Assembly: GCF_029962835.1 (NCBI RefSeq)
Contig: NC_080582.1
Location: 69,312,177-69,376,176, forward strand
Direction: 5' to 3'
Source of the DNA: Magnolia sinica
Lineage: Eukaryota > Streptophyta > Magnoliopsida > Magnoliales > Magnoliaceae
DNA: 64,000 nt
Both the position numbers and the translations under genes were made by a program. Positions within the stretch are counted from its first letter, which is position 1; each line of letters opens with the position of its first letter. Positions 36,320-48,841 of this stretch are shown here, in pieces. A model generated the notes under the pieces. The model ran no database searches, was not told the origin of the DNA, and saw nothing but the letters and a program-made list of their open reading frames with translations.

Positions 36320-36729
36320 TAGGGACGCGGATCATACCCCCGCCCGTCTCTACCCCCGAACAGGCGTTCTGTGGGTGGGCCCATCATGATGTACCTGTTT
36401 ATCTAAGCTGTCCATCTCTTTTCTAAGATCATTTTAGGGTATGAACGAAAAAATGACACAAATCTAAAGCTCAAGTGGACCACACCAAATAATATGCTTG
36501 GTTGCATTAAATGCATTGAGCGTTAAATGCCAGTTGCATTAAATGCATGAGCCATCTGTGGTGTGGTCCATTTGAGTGTTTGATCTTGCTCATTTTTGTG
36601 TTAATGCCCTGAAATGATACGAGAAAAGGGATGAACAGATTGGATAAACGGATACATTACGGTGGGCCCATCCACAAAATTACCCAATTGAGGATAGAGA
36701 CGGGCTGCGTCGGACGCAATCCGCGTCCC
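36320..36729. mobile_element. GGGCCCAC element with degenerate 9-bp TSD
   Basis: The left end TAGGGACGCGGATCATACCC and the right end, read inward as GGGACGCGGATTGCGTCC, form the TIR. Flanks GTTCTTAGT (36311-36319) and GTTGTTAGA (36730-36738) agree at 7 of 9 bases. Contains an internal direct repeat of GTTGCATTAAATGCAT words. Confidence 0.65.
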
Positions 36730-36802
36730 GTTGTTAGACTCAACCCAGCAATGCATACACGTTGATTCGGTGGGCCCCGTTACCTTTTGACAAGTCAACA
36801 TG

Positions 36803-37155
36803 GGACGCCGCGTCCTACCCTGCCTGTTTCTAGCCCCAGTTACATGAGAGGGCTCACCGTGGTGTATATGTATGTCCAAGCCGTCGATTCCTTTTTTCAG
36901 ATCATTTTAAGGATAAACATAAAAACAAAGTAGATCCAACGCCCAAGTGGACCACACCAAATAATAAGCTTGGTTGTATTAAATGTAAGAGTCATGTGGT
37001 GTGGTCCATTTAAACATTAGATCTGCCTTATCTTTTGAATGTCCTGACATGACATGGGAAAAGGAATGAATGGCTTGAATATATAGATACATCACGGCCT
37101 ACAGAACTACCCGTTCGGGGCCAGAGACGGGCGGGGTAGGACGCAATCCGCGTCC
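36803..37155. mobile_element. GGGCCCAC element with 9-bp TSD
   Basis: Flanks GTCAACATG (36794-36802) and GTCAACCTG (37156-37164) agree at 8 of 9 bases. Arms GGACGCCGCGTCCTACCC and its right partner GGACGCGGATTGCGTCCTAC pair well. The body is close to that of 36320-36729 (shared GGACCACACCAAATAATA), so the two are recent relatives. Confidence 0.72.
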
Positions 37156-37394
37156 GTCAACCTGACACGGGAAAAGGAGGGGAGGAAGCACTTTTTCACG
37201 TGCCGCCGCCCCGCCGGCACGTAACGGCCAGTGCATTCGCAGCCCATGTGCCGACGACCGATATAGGAGCTGTTAATCAGTTAGGACCCACGGTGCAGAT
37301 TTCCTGGGCGGAATTTTAGAATGGTACGCTCTTCCGGGAAGCGACACGTGTAAAACATACAAAGGGTTCGTTTCACTTGCTTTTGATAACATAC

Positions 37395-37520
37395 GCATGG
37401 GTTGGTATATACACCCGCTAAATTTGGGAAGAATAAAGACTCCTGTCCGTAACATGCGCCTGGGTTGGTATATACACCCGCTAAAATTGGAAAGAATAAA
37501 GACTCCTTTCCGTAGTACTG
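37395..37520. repeat. two-copy 63-bp tandem repeat
   Basis: The unit starts GGGTTGGTATATACACCCGC and ends CCGTA. Two copies are offset by 63 bases with a few substitutions. Confidence 0.85.
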
Positions 37521-37663
37521 GGGCTGTCAACGGGCCCGGCTGGCCCGTCGGGATTTCGGATTCTGCCCGACGGATCCTGGCCCAAAATTTAAACCCGTTT
37601 ATTAACGGGCTGGGCTGAGGCTGCATTATGAGCCTATAAGTCTGGCCTAGCCTGGCCCATTTA

Positions 37664-38269
37664 GGGCCTGTTTGGCCGGCTGAATTAGATGGGCATAGGT
37701 GGGATGGAATTGCATCTGGTCGTGTGCCAATTCCACTCCATGTTTGGGAAGAGTGGAAAAGCTTGGAAGTGGGCTAGATGTAATCGTATCTGGTCCCGTG
37801 CTAATATCACTCAATGTTAGCAAGTTGTGTAGGTCCAACCATGATGTGTGGGCTATATCCACACCGTTCACCGATTTTTAGAGATCATTTTAGAGCATGG
37901 GCCAAAAAATCAGGTAGATCTAAAGCTCAAGTGGACCCCACCATAGAAAGCAATGGGGATTGAATACTTACCGTTGAAAACTTCTTTGGAGCCACATAAG
38001 TATTGGATCTGCCTCATTTTTAGGCCCATGCCATAAAATGAGGTTACAAAACAAATGAACAGTTTAGATATAACACATGTATGTTATTGTCAATAGTTTC
38101 AAATGATGGTGGGTATATACTTTCAATGTACCACCGTATTACAAAAAAAAAAAAAAGGGAATTAAGCTTATATCATGGTAACTGGGAACAGTCCCTGCCA
38201 TGGGTAATAATGATGTTTTTGAATCCCATCCGACCTAATACCGTGGGATCGGTCCGGCCAAACAGGCCC
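37664..38269. mobile_element. Tourist/PIF-type MITE with TTA TSD
   Basis: Perfect 16-base inverted ends, GGGCCTGTTTGGCCGG and CCGGCCAAACAGGCCC, are flanked by TTA at 37661-37663 and 38270-38272. 606 bp, with a GGGCCCAC-family half-element nested at about 37820-38070 and an A13 run near 38143. No coding capacity. Confidence 0.85.
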
Positions 38270-38284
38270 TTAAGGTTTCAAGCA

Positions 38285-38679
38285 CAGTATAGGGTTTTTT
38301 CCCCACCATTCAGTCATTTTTACTAATCATTTGAAGGCATGAGCCCAATAACTACGTAGAATCAAGGCTCAAGTGGATTACAATGGGAATTGAACAGCCA
38401 TCGTTAAAAACCTCTCAGAGGCCATCGAAGTTTTGGATCAACCAGACATTTGTGTTTTCCCTTCATCCATGTTTAGGTAACCTTATGAACAGGTTGGATG
38501 GAAAATAAGCATCACGGTGGGCCCTAGAAAGGTTTCAGGTTTCAATAGTGGATGTCATTATCACTACTACTTCCTACGGTGTGATCCACCTAAGCCTTGT
38601 ATTTACCTCAATTTCGGATTCATACCTTAAAATAACATGGAAAAATAGGCTAATGGAGTGGATAAAACCCATACATCAC
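38285..38679. mobile_element. GGGCCCAC element split by the minus-strand copia
   Basis: Contains the full body series (CAAGGCTCAAGTGGATTAC, TTATGAACAGGTTGGATGG, ACGGTGGGCCCTAG, CGGTGTGATCCACC). It is cut just where its right arm ACATCACGG should continue into GGGCCCAC. The missing part continues after 50831 (GGCCCACATA). Confidence 0.65.
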
Positions 38680-41174
38680 GGTTGTGTTGGAAATCATGTT
38701 GGATATACCAAAAAATAAGAAATAAAATAAGGTTTAATTATTTCGTTTCACTAGGCTGAATCACGTAAAATATACTCTGTCCTTAAAGCATGATTCGCCC
38801 CCTATCAATTGTTGATGGGTTGCAACTGAATTGCTTTTACGATAAGACAAGCTTGTCTGGATCTGGCGTGTAACAATCACGATGGGTCCACTTAGGAATA
38901 ATTTAACATAGCAGATCTTCTGGCAAAATCAAAACAAACAGTGGATGTGTTTATAATATTCTACGAAGGAGATGCTATCTGGAGGATCTGAAAGAAGGAG
39001 AGAGATTTGAGTTTGAGTTGATGAAATTTGGACCAAAATGGTCCAAATTATATAGGCACCAGGGAGTAAATCATTGCTAGGTGGCCATCAATGGTTCAGA
39101 ACGTTTGAAAAACTTTCTGACCGTTGATCATTAATTTCAGCCGTTTCTGGTCGTCAGATCGAAAGATCTGGCGGTTGGATCATCATGACTCGTCCATTTT
39201 CGAACCGTTGTTGTAAGACCCGTGTCTTAGTCCGTACCGTTCCGTTGGCTTCCGTAGTCCTTTCGGTCGAATTCCGACAATCCTCGACCCGTATCTGACG
39301 TTTGCGCGCGATCCTAAACCGGGTACTGCATACCGAAGTCGGTTCGAACCGAAACTTGTATCTTAGCGACCGCGTCGTTGCCGCGACTCGCGTACCGAAC
39401 CGATACCCAGGCTAGAAGATGTGGGTCCACGTTTATTTAGAGGAAAACGCCGTGCGTGCGAATTCTAAGAGAATCTCTACAACATGTCTCATCAATCAAT
39501 CAATCACTCATGTCAAGTACAAGTCAAGTCACTCCATACCCCTAAGTACAACAACTCATCCCTCCTTTCCCATAAGTCAACTCTCCCTCTCCCCTCACCA
39601 TTCCCCTTTACAAAATTTCAATCAGAACCATACATCTTTTACAAATTTTCAAATAAACTCATACCCTTCCTTACATCATCCCATCCCTTTAATCCATTAC
39701 TTCCTTCTCTCTCTCTCATTTCTCAAATCTCCCAAGCAACCCCAAAACTTCATACGTCCAAACATTCTCTCCCAAGCCAAGTGTAGCCCCCCCTCTCATC
39801 CCTCATCCTCACCATCAAAACCCCATCAACCTCCATCAAAGATGAAGACAAGGAGCTTAGGAGCCTAAGGGAGCAAGGAGAAGGCCTAGAGGTGGGTGAT
39901 CTTTGAGTTTCTACCGTTGATTCCATGATTTGAGGGCCCACTTGTTGCGGGACCCACTTGATGTATGAAATGTACAAGGGAGGGCCCAATAGTGGCAGGG
40001 TCCCTCCCCTCCTCGTTCCTTTCTCTCTACATCTCTCCCTCTTCCTATCTTTGATGTGTGGCCCACCATGATGTCAGTGTACATCCAGCCGTTCGTCCAA
40101 TCCATGGATGCTGGATGCAGTTTGGCTGGTGTACCACGCAGCTACCTAGCTGCTACTGTCATGTGTCAGCGGATCATATGGCCCACTAAATGGTGTAAAA
40201 GATCCACACCATTCATTCTCTTAACGTGGACCCCACCGTGGCAGCTTGTGGGGCCCACCATAACATGCGTGTACATCCAGCCATCCGTCCAGGCCTGGAC
40301 AGGGACGCTGGATGCCCTGTAGTAAAATAATAATAATAATAATAAAATAGAGAAAATATAATCCATAATAATATAATATTATATTGTACCTGTTGGATAT
40401 ATATATATGGAGGTGGCACATGCGTGGGACCACCACCGTGGCAGCATCGTGTGAAATAAAATCCACACTGTCCATCTATTTCGTTGGGACCCGCTTGATG
40501 AACGGATTGGATGGTGTATACAGCAGGTGGGCCATGTACGTGGGACCCACCTGATGAGCAGATTGGATGACGCACCTCACATGGCCATGCCTGCTGTGAG
40601 GTGACGTCAGCAAGTTCTGTGGGACCCACGTCCTTGTCCCTGCCTTACATCCAAACCATCCATCCATTAGACGAGCTGCCTCAAGGCTTGAGATTTAAAA
40701 AGAAAAAAGAAAAAAAAAGGAAGTAGATTCATTTATCTGGTGGGCCACCTACGTGGGCCCCACCCCCTGGTGTGTTTGAACATCCATGCCGTCCATCCAT
40801 TTTTATCGGTGGGCCCCTTTCATCCAGGCTGTCCAGCGTCCCTGGACGCTGGACGTTGCCCGCTACACGGTTTCACACACACACACATATGTATATATGT
40901 ATATATAATACATATGATATATATATATACACTATATAATATATTATATTACACATTATATATTACTGTGGTGGGCCACTGTTGCGTGGGACCACCTTTA
41001 TCATAACGTGTACACCGTCCAGATCCATCTGGACGGTGAGTGCGGGCTGTCTGCTGCCACAGTGAGGGTATATATATAATATATAATATAATATTATATA
41101 TTATATATTATATAATATACTAATAATATTTTATTGGTGGGCCACTACATGGACCACACCGTGATGTGTGGTTG

Positions 41175-41585
41175 TATCGTATCTCTACCATGATGCATGT
41201 GTTGTATTCCTACCGTCCATCCATTTGGTGACCTTGTCTCACGGCTTGAGACCAAGGCAGATCCAATATCAAGTGGACCACACTGCGGAGAACGATGGGA
41301 TGATCGCCCACCATTGAAAACCCTTTGGGATTACAGGGGTCTGGATCAATATAATATTTGTTTTTCCTCTATATCCAGGTCTTTGTGACCTTATGCCCAG
41401 ACTGGATGGAAAATAAATGCTATAGTGGGCCCATTGGAATTTAACCGTGGGAATCATTATCACCATTGCTATTTGGGGTATGGTCCAGATGATTTTTTGA
41501 TCTGATTCATTGGTAGGATAATGCACTAAAATGATCTCTATAGTTGGATGAATGGTGCAGCCTAAGTAGTGCAGCCCACTTGTTG
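41175..41585. repeat. GGGCCCAC-family body within the solo LTR
   Basis: The blocks CAAGTGGACCACACTG, TTTGTGACCTTATGCCC, AGTGGGCCCATTGG and TATGGTCCAGATG occur in the family order. Ends not resolved. Confidence 0.6.
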
Positions 41586-41654
41586 TATTTGAGAAGCCCA
41601 ATACGACGTATTTGGGGCCCATGGGTTAAGGCCCGATTTGATGTGTTTGGGGGC

Positions 41655-41815
41655 TCATTTGACTCGGCCCATTCAACTCGGCCCATTAGACTTGGCTCGT
41701 TGATTCGGCTCATTTGAATCGCCCCAATTGACTCAGCCCATTTGTATCGGCCCATTTAATTCAGCCCATTTGTATCGGCCCAGTTGATTTGGCCCATCTG
41801 TATCGGCCCATTTAA
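41655..41815. repeat. GGCCCATT minisatellite
   Basis: About ten units of TCGGCCCATTTGAAT-like sequence, 14-17 bases each, with drift between units. Confidence 0.8.
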
Positions 41816-43927
41816 TGTATCTAAGGCCCATAGGTTGAAGCCCAATGGGATGTTCACAGGCCCATTGTAATGTGATTCCATCGTGGTTTACGTAATGATG
41901 CTCATGGCAGGCCGTGCCTTGGGAGCAATGATGGTTTGATGTCCACATTGTAAGGATGATGTTGGTTAAATGTCCGCATTGTCACTCTCCCTAGGGCCCA
42001 TTGTTAGGCCCATACTTGTAGTGTGTAGGTCGTCTAGGCCCATCTTCGTTATGAACAGAGTCCATCACCACATAACATGTTTAGTATAGATTCATGATTC
42101 ATGATCATACGCATCATATGTTTGCCTGATATGAGGAGTGACTGATCATAGCATAGGCCTTCGGGCATATCGTTTATGGGCTCCTTGATAGGCGGAGTTG
42201 TCCTACATGAGCGCACGGTACGCGCAAGATTGTTGCATGACTGGTAGAGTGATTCATGCACTTGCATTCGTGTGATTATGATTATTGTATGCCCTAGCGA
42301 CATTAGGGCTATAGCCTCCACAGGCACATCGTGGATGGTTGGATTGGATACCGGAAATACTGTTTCTAGCATCGGAGCGCCATAAATGTTCCTGGGTGAA
42401 AATTCCTAAACCTGATGATACCAGAGGACGACTCTAACGTCGAGACCGAGTGGATTTATGAGCGCACGAGAGCTGAATACCAGGAGGCCGCGTCTCCCAC
42501 TATGTCGTGGTCGGTTGGAAAGGGGTGTGGCCTTACTCACCCGAGAGTAGGGGGCAATACTAGGCTGAGTTTGACCAGCTCATGAATGAGTTCGCTATCG
42601 ACGTGCCGAATAAGTATTGACAGACTATTAGCCAGGTGGATAGTAAGGTTTCTTACGCTCACTTGGACTGTGCGGCAGTGCCATTTGGAGTGTACTGAAC
42701 CCCGGTGATTATCCAGAATGAGAACTGTACTGATATATGATGAGGAATGGCATGCTTGAGTTACATTTCGCATCGCATGGCCGTGTTATGGCCGATAGCA
42801 TTCATATCTTGCACCGCATAGCCTTGGTACGGCTGATTGCATTCATGCACTTATCACCATGATTCCGCATTACTCTGACCTTGCATTCTAAGTACGCTTA
42901 TATTGCGCACACACTTACACCACCCTCTAAGCTTTCTATAAGCTTATGTACGATTGATGCGTGCAGGTGACGCTAGGACGCAGCCATAGCTACGCCACAG
43001 TTGGAGTGTGCAGTCGAGCTTTTGGAGTTTCTGTTATTTTCATTATCTTGTATTTCCCTTCATGCGCTCTGTATTCAAAGTTTTTGATTATAGTGGATTT
43101 TGTGATGGTGTTCTTATGGTTATTGTTCGTGGGTTATGCTTATGGTTATGCTTATACTGAATCAAAATCATGCTTGAAATCCTCCTTATAGGATCCCAGG
43201 ATCGAAACCTGGTGTATAGATGCTGGGAGCCGAGAATGGGGTACTACGGAGGTTGTCTGCGCCAGATTCGGCGATCAGAAATTTTGTGGGCCAGGTTTTC
43301 AAGTTTGGGGCCTGACAGTTGTGGCTTTCAAGGCAGCTAGTCATTTTTAGAAATGGCTGACTGTTCTCAGTCGCCTATAAAACTCTGGCTCATTTTAAAT
43401 CCATCGTACTTTGGCTCATACTAGACTCTATAAAATCCTAGCTCATTTCAAACCCATCGCACCTAGGCTCATACTAGATCATTCATATCGCAATTACACC
43501 GTCTCATGACGGTTCGCGTAAGGTTGCAAGGGAGTGACCTCTTTGAGACATGTTGCGCACGTGCGAAGTACAAAATGCGCCAACTAGCGCCACACTGCCC
43601 ACGCCTGAGCGCGAGTGTGTGTGTTACGCACTGGAACACACGCACACAAGCACGCACTCGCGTGGCAGTGTGGTGCTAGTTGGCACACTTTGCACTTCTC
43701 AAATAACTCTACATCTCAACCCGAACATCGCAATCTCCAAAGCTCCAAGTAAGAATACTACACAAACATCCTCATATATACCACAATTCTTCTTTCATTT
43801 CTGATGTGGGACAAAAGCACACACTACACTTTTTGATTTGAAATTCCTAAAAAGTGTTTTGGTGGCAAAATTCTGAAATTTTGAATATTTGATTTTTTTT
43901 TTCCCCAAAAAACCACAAATCTCAACA

Positions 43928-43938
43928 ATCCCCCACTA
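43928..43938 (-). promoter_or_regulatory. polypurine tract of the minus-strand copia
   Basis: On the minus strand AGTGGGGGAT directly precedes the LTR start TGTTGAG. This is the standard copia plus-strand primer site, and it fixes the 3' LTR start at 43927. Confidence 0.8.
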
Positions 43939-45881
43939 GGTTTTTTTTTTTTTTATTTTATTTTATTTTATTTTATTTTAACAATAGAAAATGTCTGCCA
44001 GAAATGAAGAACAATTATTATGCATAGAGAAAGATGTCTTACGATTTGAATATTTCCTTAGTGTGGGTATTTTAAAGTTATGTCAAAATTTCTGGTTGCA
44101 GCATCATTTAACCAGTTATTCTTTTATGACATAACAGAAAATACTACATACATAACAACTTTTGCGTTATATGTTCATTTATATTACTCGCTTAGTACTT
44201 TTAACGGCCATGTTCATATCCTGTTTCATGAACGATCCCCAGATAACTTTAATTCCCATGAGAAGTGATACCACTTTTACGTTCACATAAGTGAAATCCT
44301 TCCAGTGTTTTCGTTACTTAAAACACTTGTCATGTTTGACTAGATTTCATTAAGAGTTCCAAGACTCAGCCCTCTTGTTTGTAACAGCCAACACTTTCAT
44401 CATGGATGAGGTTATTTTTAGATTTAGTGCTGAAACTTTCTACTTATCAGTGATTTGTTGTTTCCCATTGAATTCAATCTTTCTAGATTTTCTAAGTTTG
44501 GGTTAGATTTTTATCACTGGTGGAACTTTGATTAAAGAGTTTCAACCTCATCATTATAGATGTTGTCCTTACTACCTCTCTCGTCAGAAGTTTAGTAAAT
44601 GGATCACCCAAGTTATTACTTGACTTCACAAATGAGATCGCAATGATTCCATCCTAAATCAATTGTCTTATATAATCACGTCTCAAGCTTATGTGTATGG
44701 ACTTTCCATTATAGGTACCGTTGTAGGCTCTCGTTAGAGTGGCTTCACTGTCGGAATGAAGTGAAACAACAGGTATAGGCTTCGCATAGAACGTGATTTC
44801 TAATAGAAGATCTCTTAACCACTCAGCCTCTTTGCCTGTTGCAGCCAATGCTATGAACTCAAATTCCATTGTTGAGTGCGTAATGTAAGTTTGTTTCTTG
44901 AATCCTCAAGATACAACTGCACCTCCTAAGATAAATATCCACCCTGTGGTGGACTTGTTATCCCTTGTACTTAATATCCAACTTACATCGGTATATCCTT
45001 CCAACACTGCTAAAAATTTTGAGTAAAATAACATTACTTCTTTGGTTTCTTTTAAATAACCTAGAACTCTACTTATGGCTTTCAAGTGTTCAACACTTGG
45101 ATTACTGATAAATCTACTTAGTTTACTCACAGCGTATGCTATATCCAGTGTTGTGCATTGCATAACATATATCAGACTACCTATAACACTAGCATACTCT
45201 AGTTGTGCAATTGCTCTTCCACTGTTTTCTTTTAACTTGATACTTTGATCAAATGAGGTTTTTGCATCTTTGATTTTCAAGTGGTTAAACTTGTTCAATA
45301 TTTTATTCATATAATGAGATTGACACAATGCATAACCCCCACTATGTTTTTTTTTTACTTTGATACCTAATATAGTATCCACTTGTCTAAGATTCTTTAT
45401 TTTGAAATCTGAAGAGAGAAACTTCTTTGTTACAGTTACACCTTCCATTTTGTTATTGATTATTAACATATCATTTACATACAAGTATATGATTACAATA
45501 TAATCATTATACACTTTTGTGTATATGTATTTATAGCAATGTTATGTGCAAAACTATAAGACAAAATTTTAGAATCAAATTTATTATGCCACTGTTTTGG
45601 TGCTTGTTTTAATTCATACAAAGACTAAACAAGTCTACACACTTTTCTTTTATTGTCTAATAGAACAAACCCTTCTAGTTGCTCTATATATACCTTCACA
45701 TCGAGGTCTCTATTCAAGAATGCTTTCTTCACGTCTATTTGATGGATATGAAGATGGTGTATGGATGCTAGAGGGAAGAAAATCCTAATTGGTGTTATTC
45801 TAGCTACTAGTGAATATGTGTCAAAATAATCGATTCATTCATTCTTTCAGAAATCATTGGCAACTAATTTTGCCTTAAATG

Positions 45882-47259
45882 TAGAGCTGGGCACATCTGA
45901 CTTGATCCGGTGGATCTGACCGGATCAGACTCGATCCGATCCATTTCGAACCGAATCGACGGCCTGGATCGGTGCGGATCGAGTAGGGGTCGTTAAGATT
46001 CGACCGTTTTCGGATTGAGATCGGGTCGTGGTTAATCCGGACCGACCCGATCCGAATGGAACCGGACTGATTCGATCCGGCTCGATCCGGAGTGGTTCAT
46101 ATCGATATTTCTACTTTTTCCTATGGTACGGTCCACTTGAGCTTTGGATATTCATCAAATTTGGGTTCAACCACTAAAATGTTATGGAAAAACGAATGGA
46201 CGGCTTGGATAAACCACATGCATTCAAGGTGGGCCCCAATAGAGTTTACTCACTGCGCTAAGAGGATTTGCCCGTGTACCACACAAAGCTAGCAGTAGCT
46301 AGCTGTAGGTACGTGTCGTGCGAAGACGAGCACTGACGCTCCTCGAGCTCCGAGTTGTACGAACGGTGAGATCAAAGTTATATGGCCCCACGATGATGTG
46401 TTTATCGTATTTACACCGTTCATATATTTTTAGAGATTATAATAGAGCATTATCCAAAAAATGAATCATATCCAAAGATCATCTGGACCACATCGCAAAT
46501 AACAATTGAGAATGATTTTCACCATTAAACAATTCATAGGGCCCTCCATAACATTTATTTTCTATCCAATCTGTTCATAAGGTAACAGAGGCATGTATTA
46601 AGAGGAAAATCAAATTTCAAATTAATCCAAAAAGGGTTTCAATGGTAGAAGTTCAATCACCACAGCTTTTTTAAGTGTGGTCCACTTGATAGTTAGATTT
46701 GTCTTATTTTTCATCTCAAGCCTTAAAACGAGCTTGTCGAATGGATAGACGGTTTGGATATAACACATACCCCATGATGAGACCCACAGAACTTGCTAAC
46801 GTTTAACCATGCACAACACAGCACGTAACAATTGCTAGCGTGCTGTGCACGTCAACACAGCTGTACTCCTTGAGCTCCGAGTTGTATGAACAGCTCAAAT
46901 GAGATCCACATTATGTGGGCCCCACAATGATGTATTTATTATATCCATACCATTTATCATTTTTTCGTGATCATTTTAAAGTATTTGGAAAAAATGAATC
47001 ATATCTAAAGCTCAAATGGACCACACCAAAAATAGCAGTGTGGATAATGATTTTCATCGTTTAAAAAATCGATTCGTACCCAATCCAATCTTACTTGGTT
47101 TCCCTGACTAAGTCGGACTCGGTTCGGGTCAGGCCAATCATGCAACGGATCGGTTCGGGTCAGATGTCCCGAACTTGGTGCCGGATCGGATCGGGTTCGG
47201 ATCTGGCCATGCAGATTTCGAACCGAATCGGGTCCGACTCAGTCCGATGCCCAGCTCTA
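45882..47259. mobile_element. hAT-like element with perfect 8-bp TSD
   Basis: The perfect duplication CTTAAATG (45874-45881 and 47260-47267) flanks the inverted ends TAGAGCTGGGCA and TGCCCAGCTCTA. The subterminal regions are rich in CGGATCGG and GATCCGA words on both sides. The middle holds GGGCCCAC-family pieces (about 46090-46260, 46370-46800 and 46900-47060). 1378 bp, with no transposase frame recognised. Confidence 0.88.
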
Positions 47260-48841
47260 CTTAAATGTTTGAATTGTACCATCAGTGTGATATTTTTTCT
47301 TAAATACCCACTTACATCCTAACGGTTTAGAATCTGGAGGTAGATCCACCAGGTCCCATGTTTGGTTTGATATAATTGAATCTATTTAATCATGAATGAC
47401 ATCTTTCCAAAAAGCAGAGTCTCTTGAAGTCATAACTTCACTAAAGGTTTTAGGTTCATCTTCTATAGTTAAAACTATAGGTATTTTTCCAATGACATTC
47501 TCTCTATCAGCCTCTACTAGATGAAAAGAGAGACACTGAGAGTCTATTTGATCAGGATCAAGACTCTTCTCTATTATTTCTCTTTAACTGTTATAAGGTT
47601 CACGTGGTATTTTAACTTCTTATTATGTTTCTTCTATAGTTTTATTAGGAGATTGAATCTCAGTATTATTTTTCTCCATGAATAAAGAGTTCTCAAACAA
47701 CTTTACATCTATAGACTCTATGATTACATTGGAGTCTAAGTCTAAAAATCTATAGGCTTTACTATTTTATGCATATCCTACAAAGATGCGCCTGATAGCT
47801 CTTGGTCATAACTTAGTTATTTTAAGTTCAGGAGTTCTGTAACATGCAAGCCACCCCCACACTCTAAAAATGCCCCACGTTTGGTTTCCTTCATTTATAT
47901 ATTTTGTATGGAAATGTATTGGTTTTCTTAGATGAGATTCTATTTAGAACATGACACGCAGTTAACAACGCTTCTCCCCGTACGTTTAAAGGCAACTTTA
48001 TTCGTATTAGCATTGAGTTGACCATTTCAACTAAGGTCCTATTTTTTCTCTCTGCTACACTATTTTGTTGTAGTGTATAGGGTGTAGTGCACTGTTGTAC
48101 TATGACCTATTCCTCACAATAGGTAGAGAATTCATTAGAGAAATATTCTCCTCCTCTCTCATTATAAAGGATTTTAATATTTTTAACTAATTGATTTTCT
48201 ACTTTGGATTTATAGGTTTTAAATGCATTAAATGCTTCATCTTTTGATTTTAACAGATATATACACATATATTGAACAATCATATATAAATGTTATGAAG
48301 TACCTCTTCCCTCCTCAGATAAGAACGTCATTTAGTTCACATATGTCAGTATGCACTGGGTCTAATATTTGAGATGATCTCTCAACACTTGAGAATGGTT
48401 TCTTAGTTATTTTAGACCATATGTATACTTCACATTTATCATTGTCACTATCATTGTATGATTTTAGGTAGTTCTTAGCCATAAGTTTTATGGTACTATA
48501 GCCAATATGCGATAGTCTAATATGTCACAATGTTACAGACTCAATCATATAAGCAAAAGAATTCTTTTCATTCAAAGAAAATTTAATCATTCCATTACAA
48601 GCATAATCGTTACTTATAAAGTTTCTATTTTTGGACAAGATCGGCTTGTCAAACTCAAACACAACCCTTATCGCAGGTTTGCTCAAAAGATCCCCTGAGA
48701 CTAAGTTTCTCCTTATGTTTGGGACATGCAGTACGTTGGTCAGGATTACTTTCTTTCCAGAGGTAAAGAGTAATTCCACGGTTCCTTTGTTCATGACTTT
48801 CGATCGACTTTTATTTCTCATTTGAACCTCTTGACCATTGA

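Larger units (their letters stand above)
39212..43317. mobile_element. 4.1-kb solo LTR (TSD GTTGT) inside the copia 3' LTR
   Basis: Starts TGTAAGACCCG, ends GGGCCTGACA (TGT...ACA), and is flanked by GTTGT at 39207-39211 and 43318-43322. No internal gag-pol is present, so it is a solo LTR left by recombination. The length suggests a Ty3/gypsy chromovirus of the Tekay/Del kind. It contains a GGGCCCAC element (about 41175-41585), AT palindromes (40885-40960, 41068-41130) and a GGCCCATT minisatellite (41655-41815). The Ser/Pro-rich open frame at 39419-39868 is not supported as a gene. Confidence 0.82.

Noticed and set aside
39419-39868. 149-codon Ser/Pro-rich open frame within the solo LTR
   Set aside because: Low-complexity composition from a CT/CA-rich tract, no recognisable domain, and an overlapping alternative frame equally open.
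41639-41948. Trp-Ala-Glu-rich minus-strand frames
   Set aside because: Products of the GGCCCATT minisatellite.
47095-47322. 75-codon Arg/Ser/Gly-rich frame
   Set aside because: Translation of CGGATCGG-type subterminal repeats of the hAT-like element, crossing its end.
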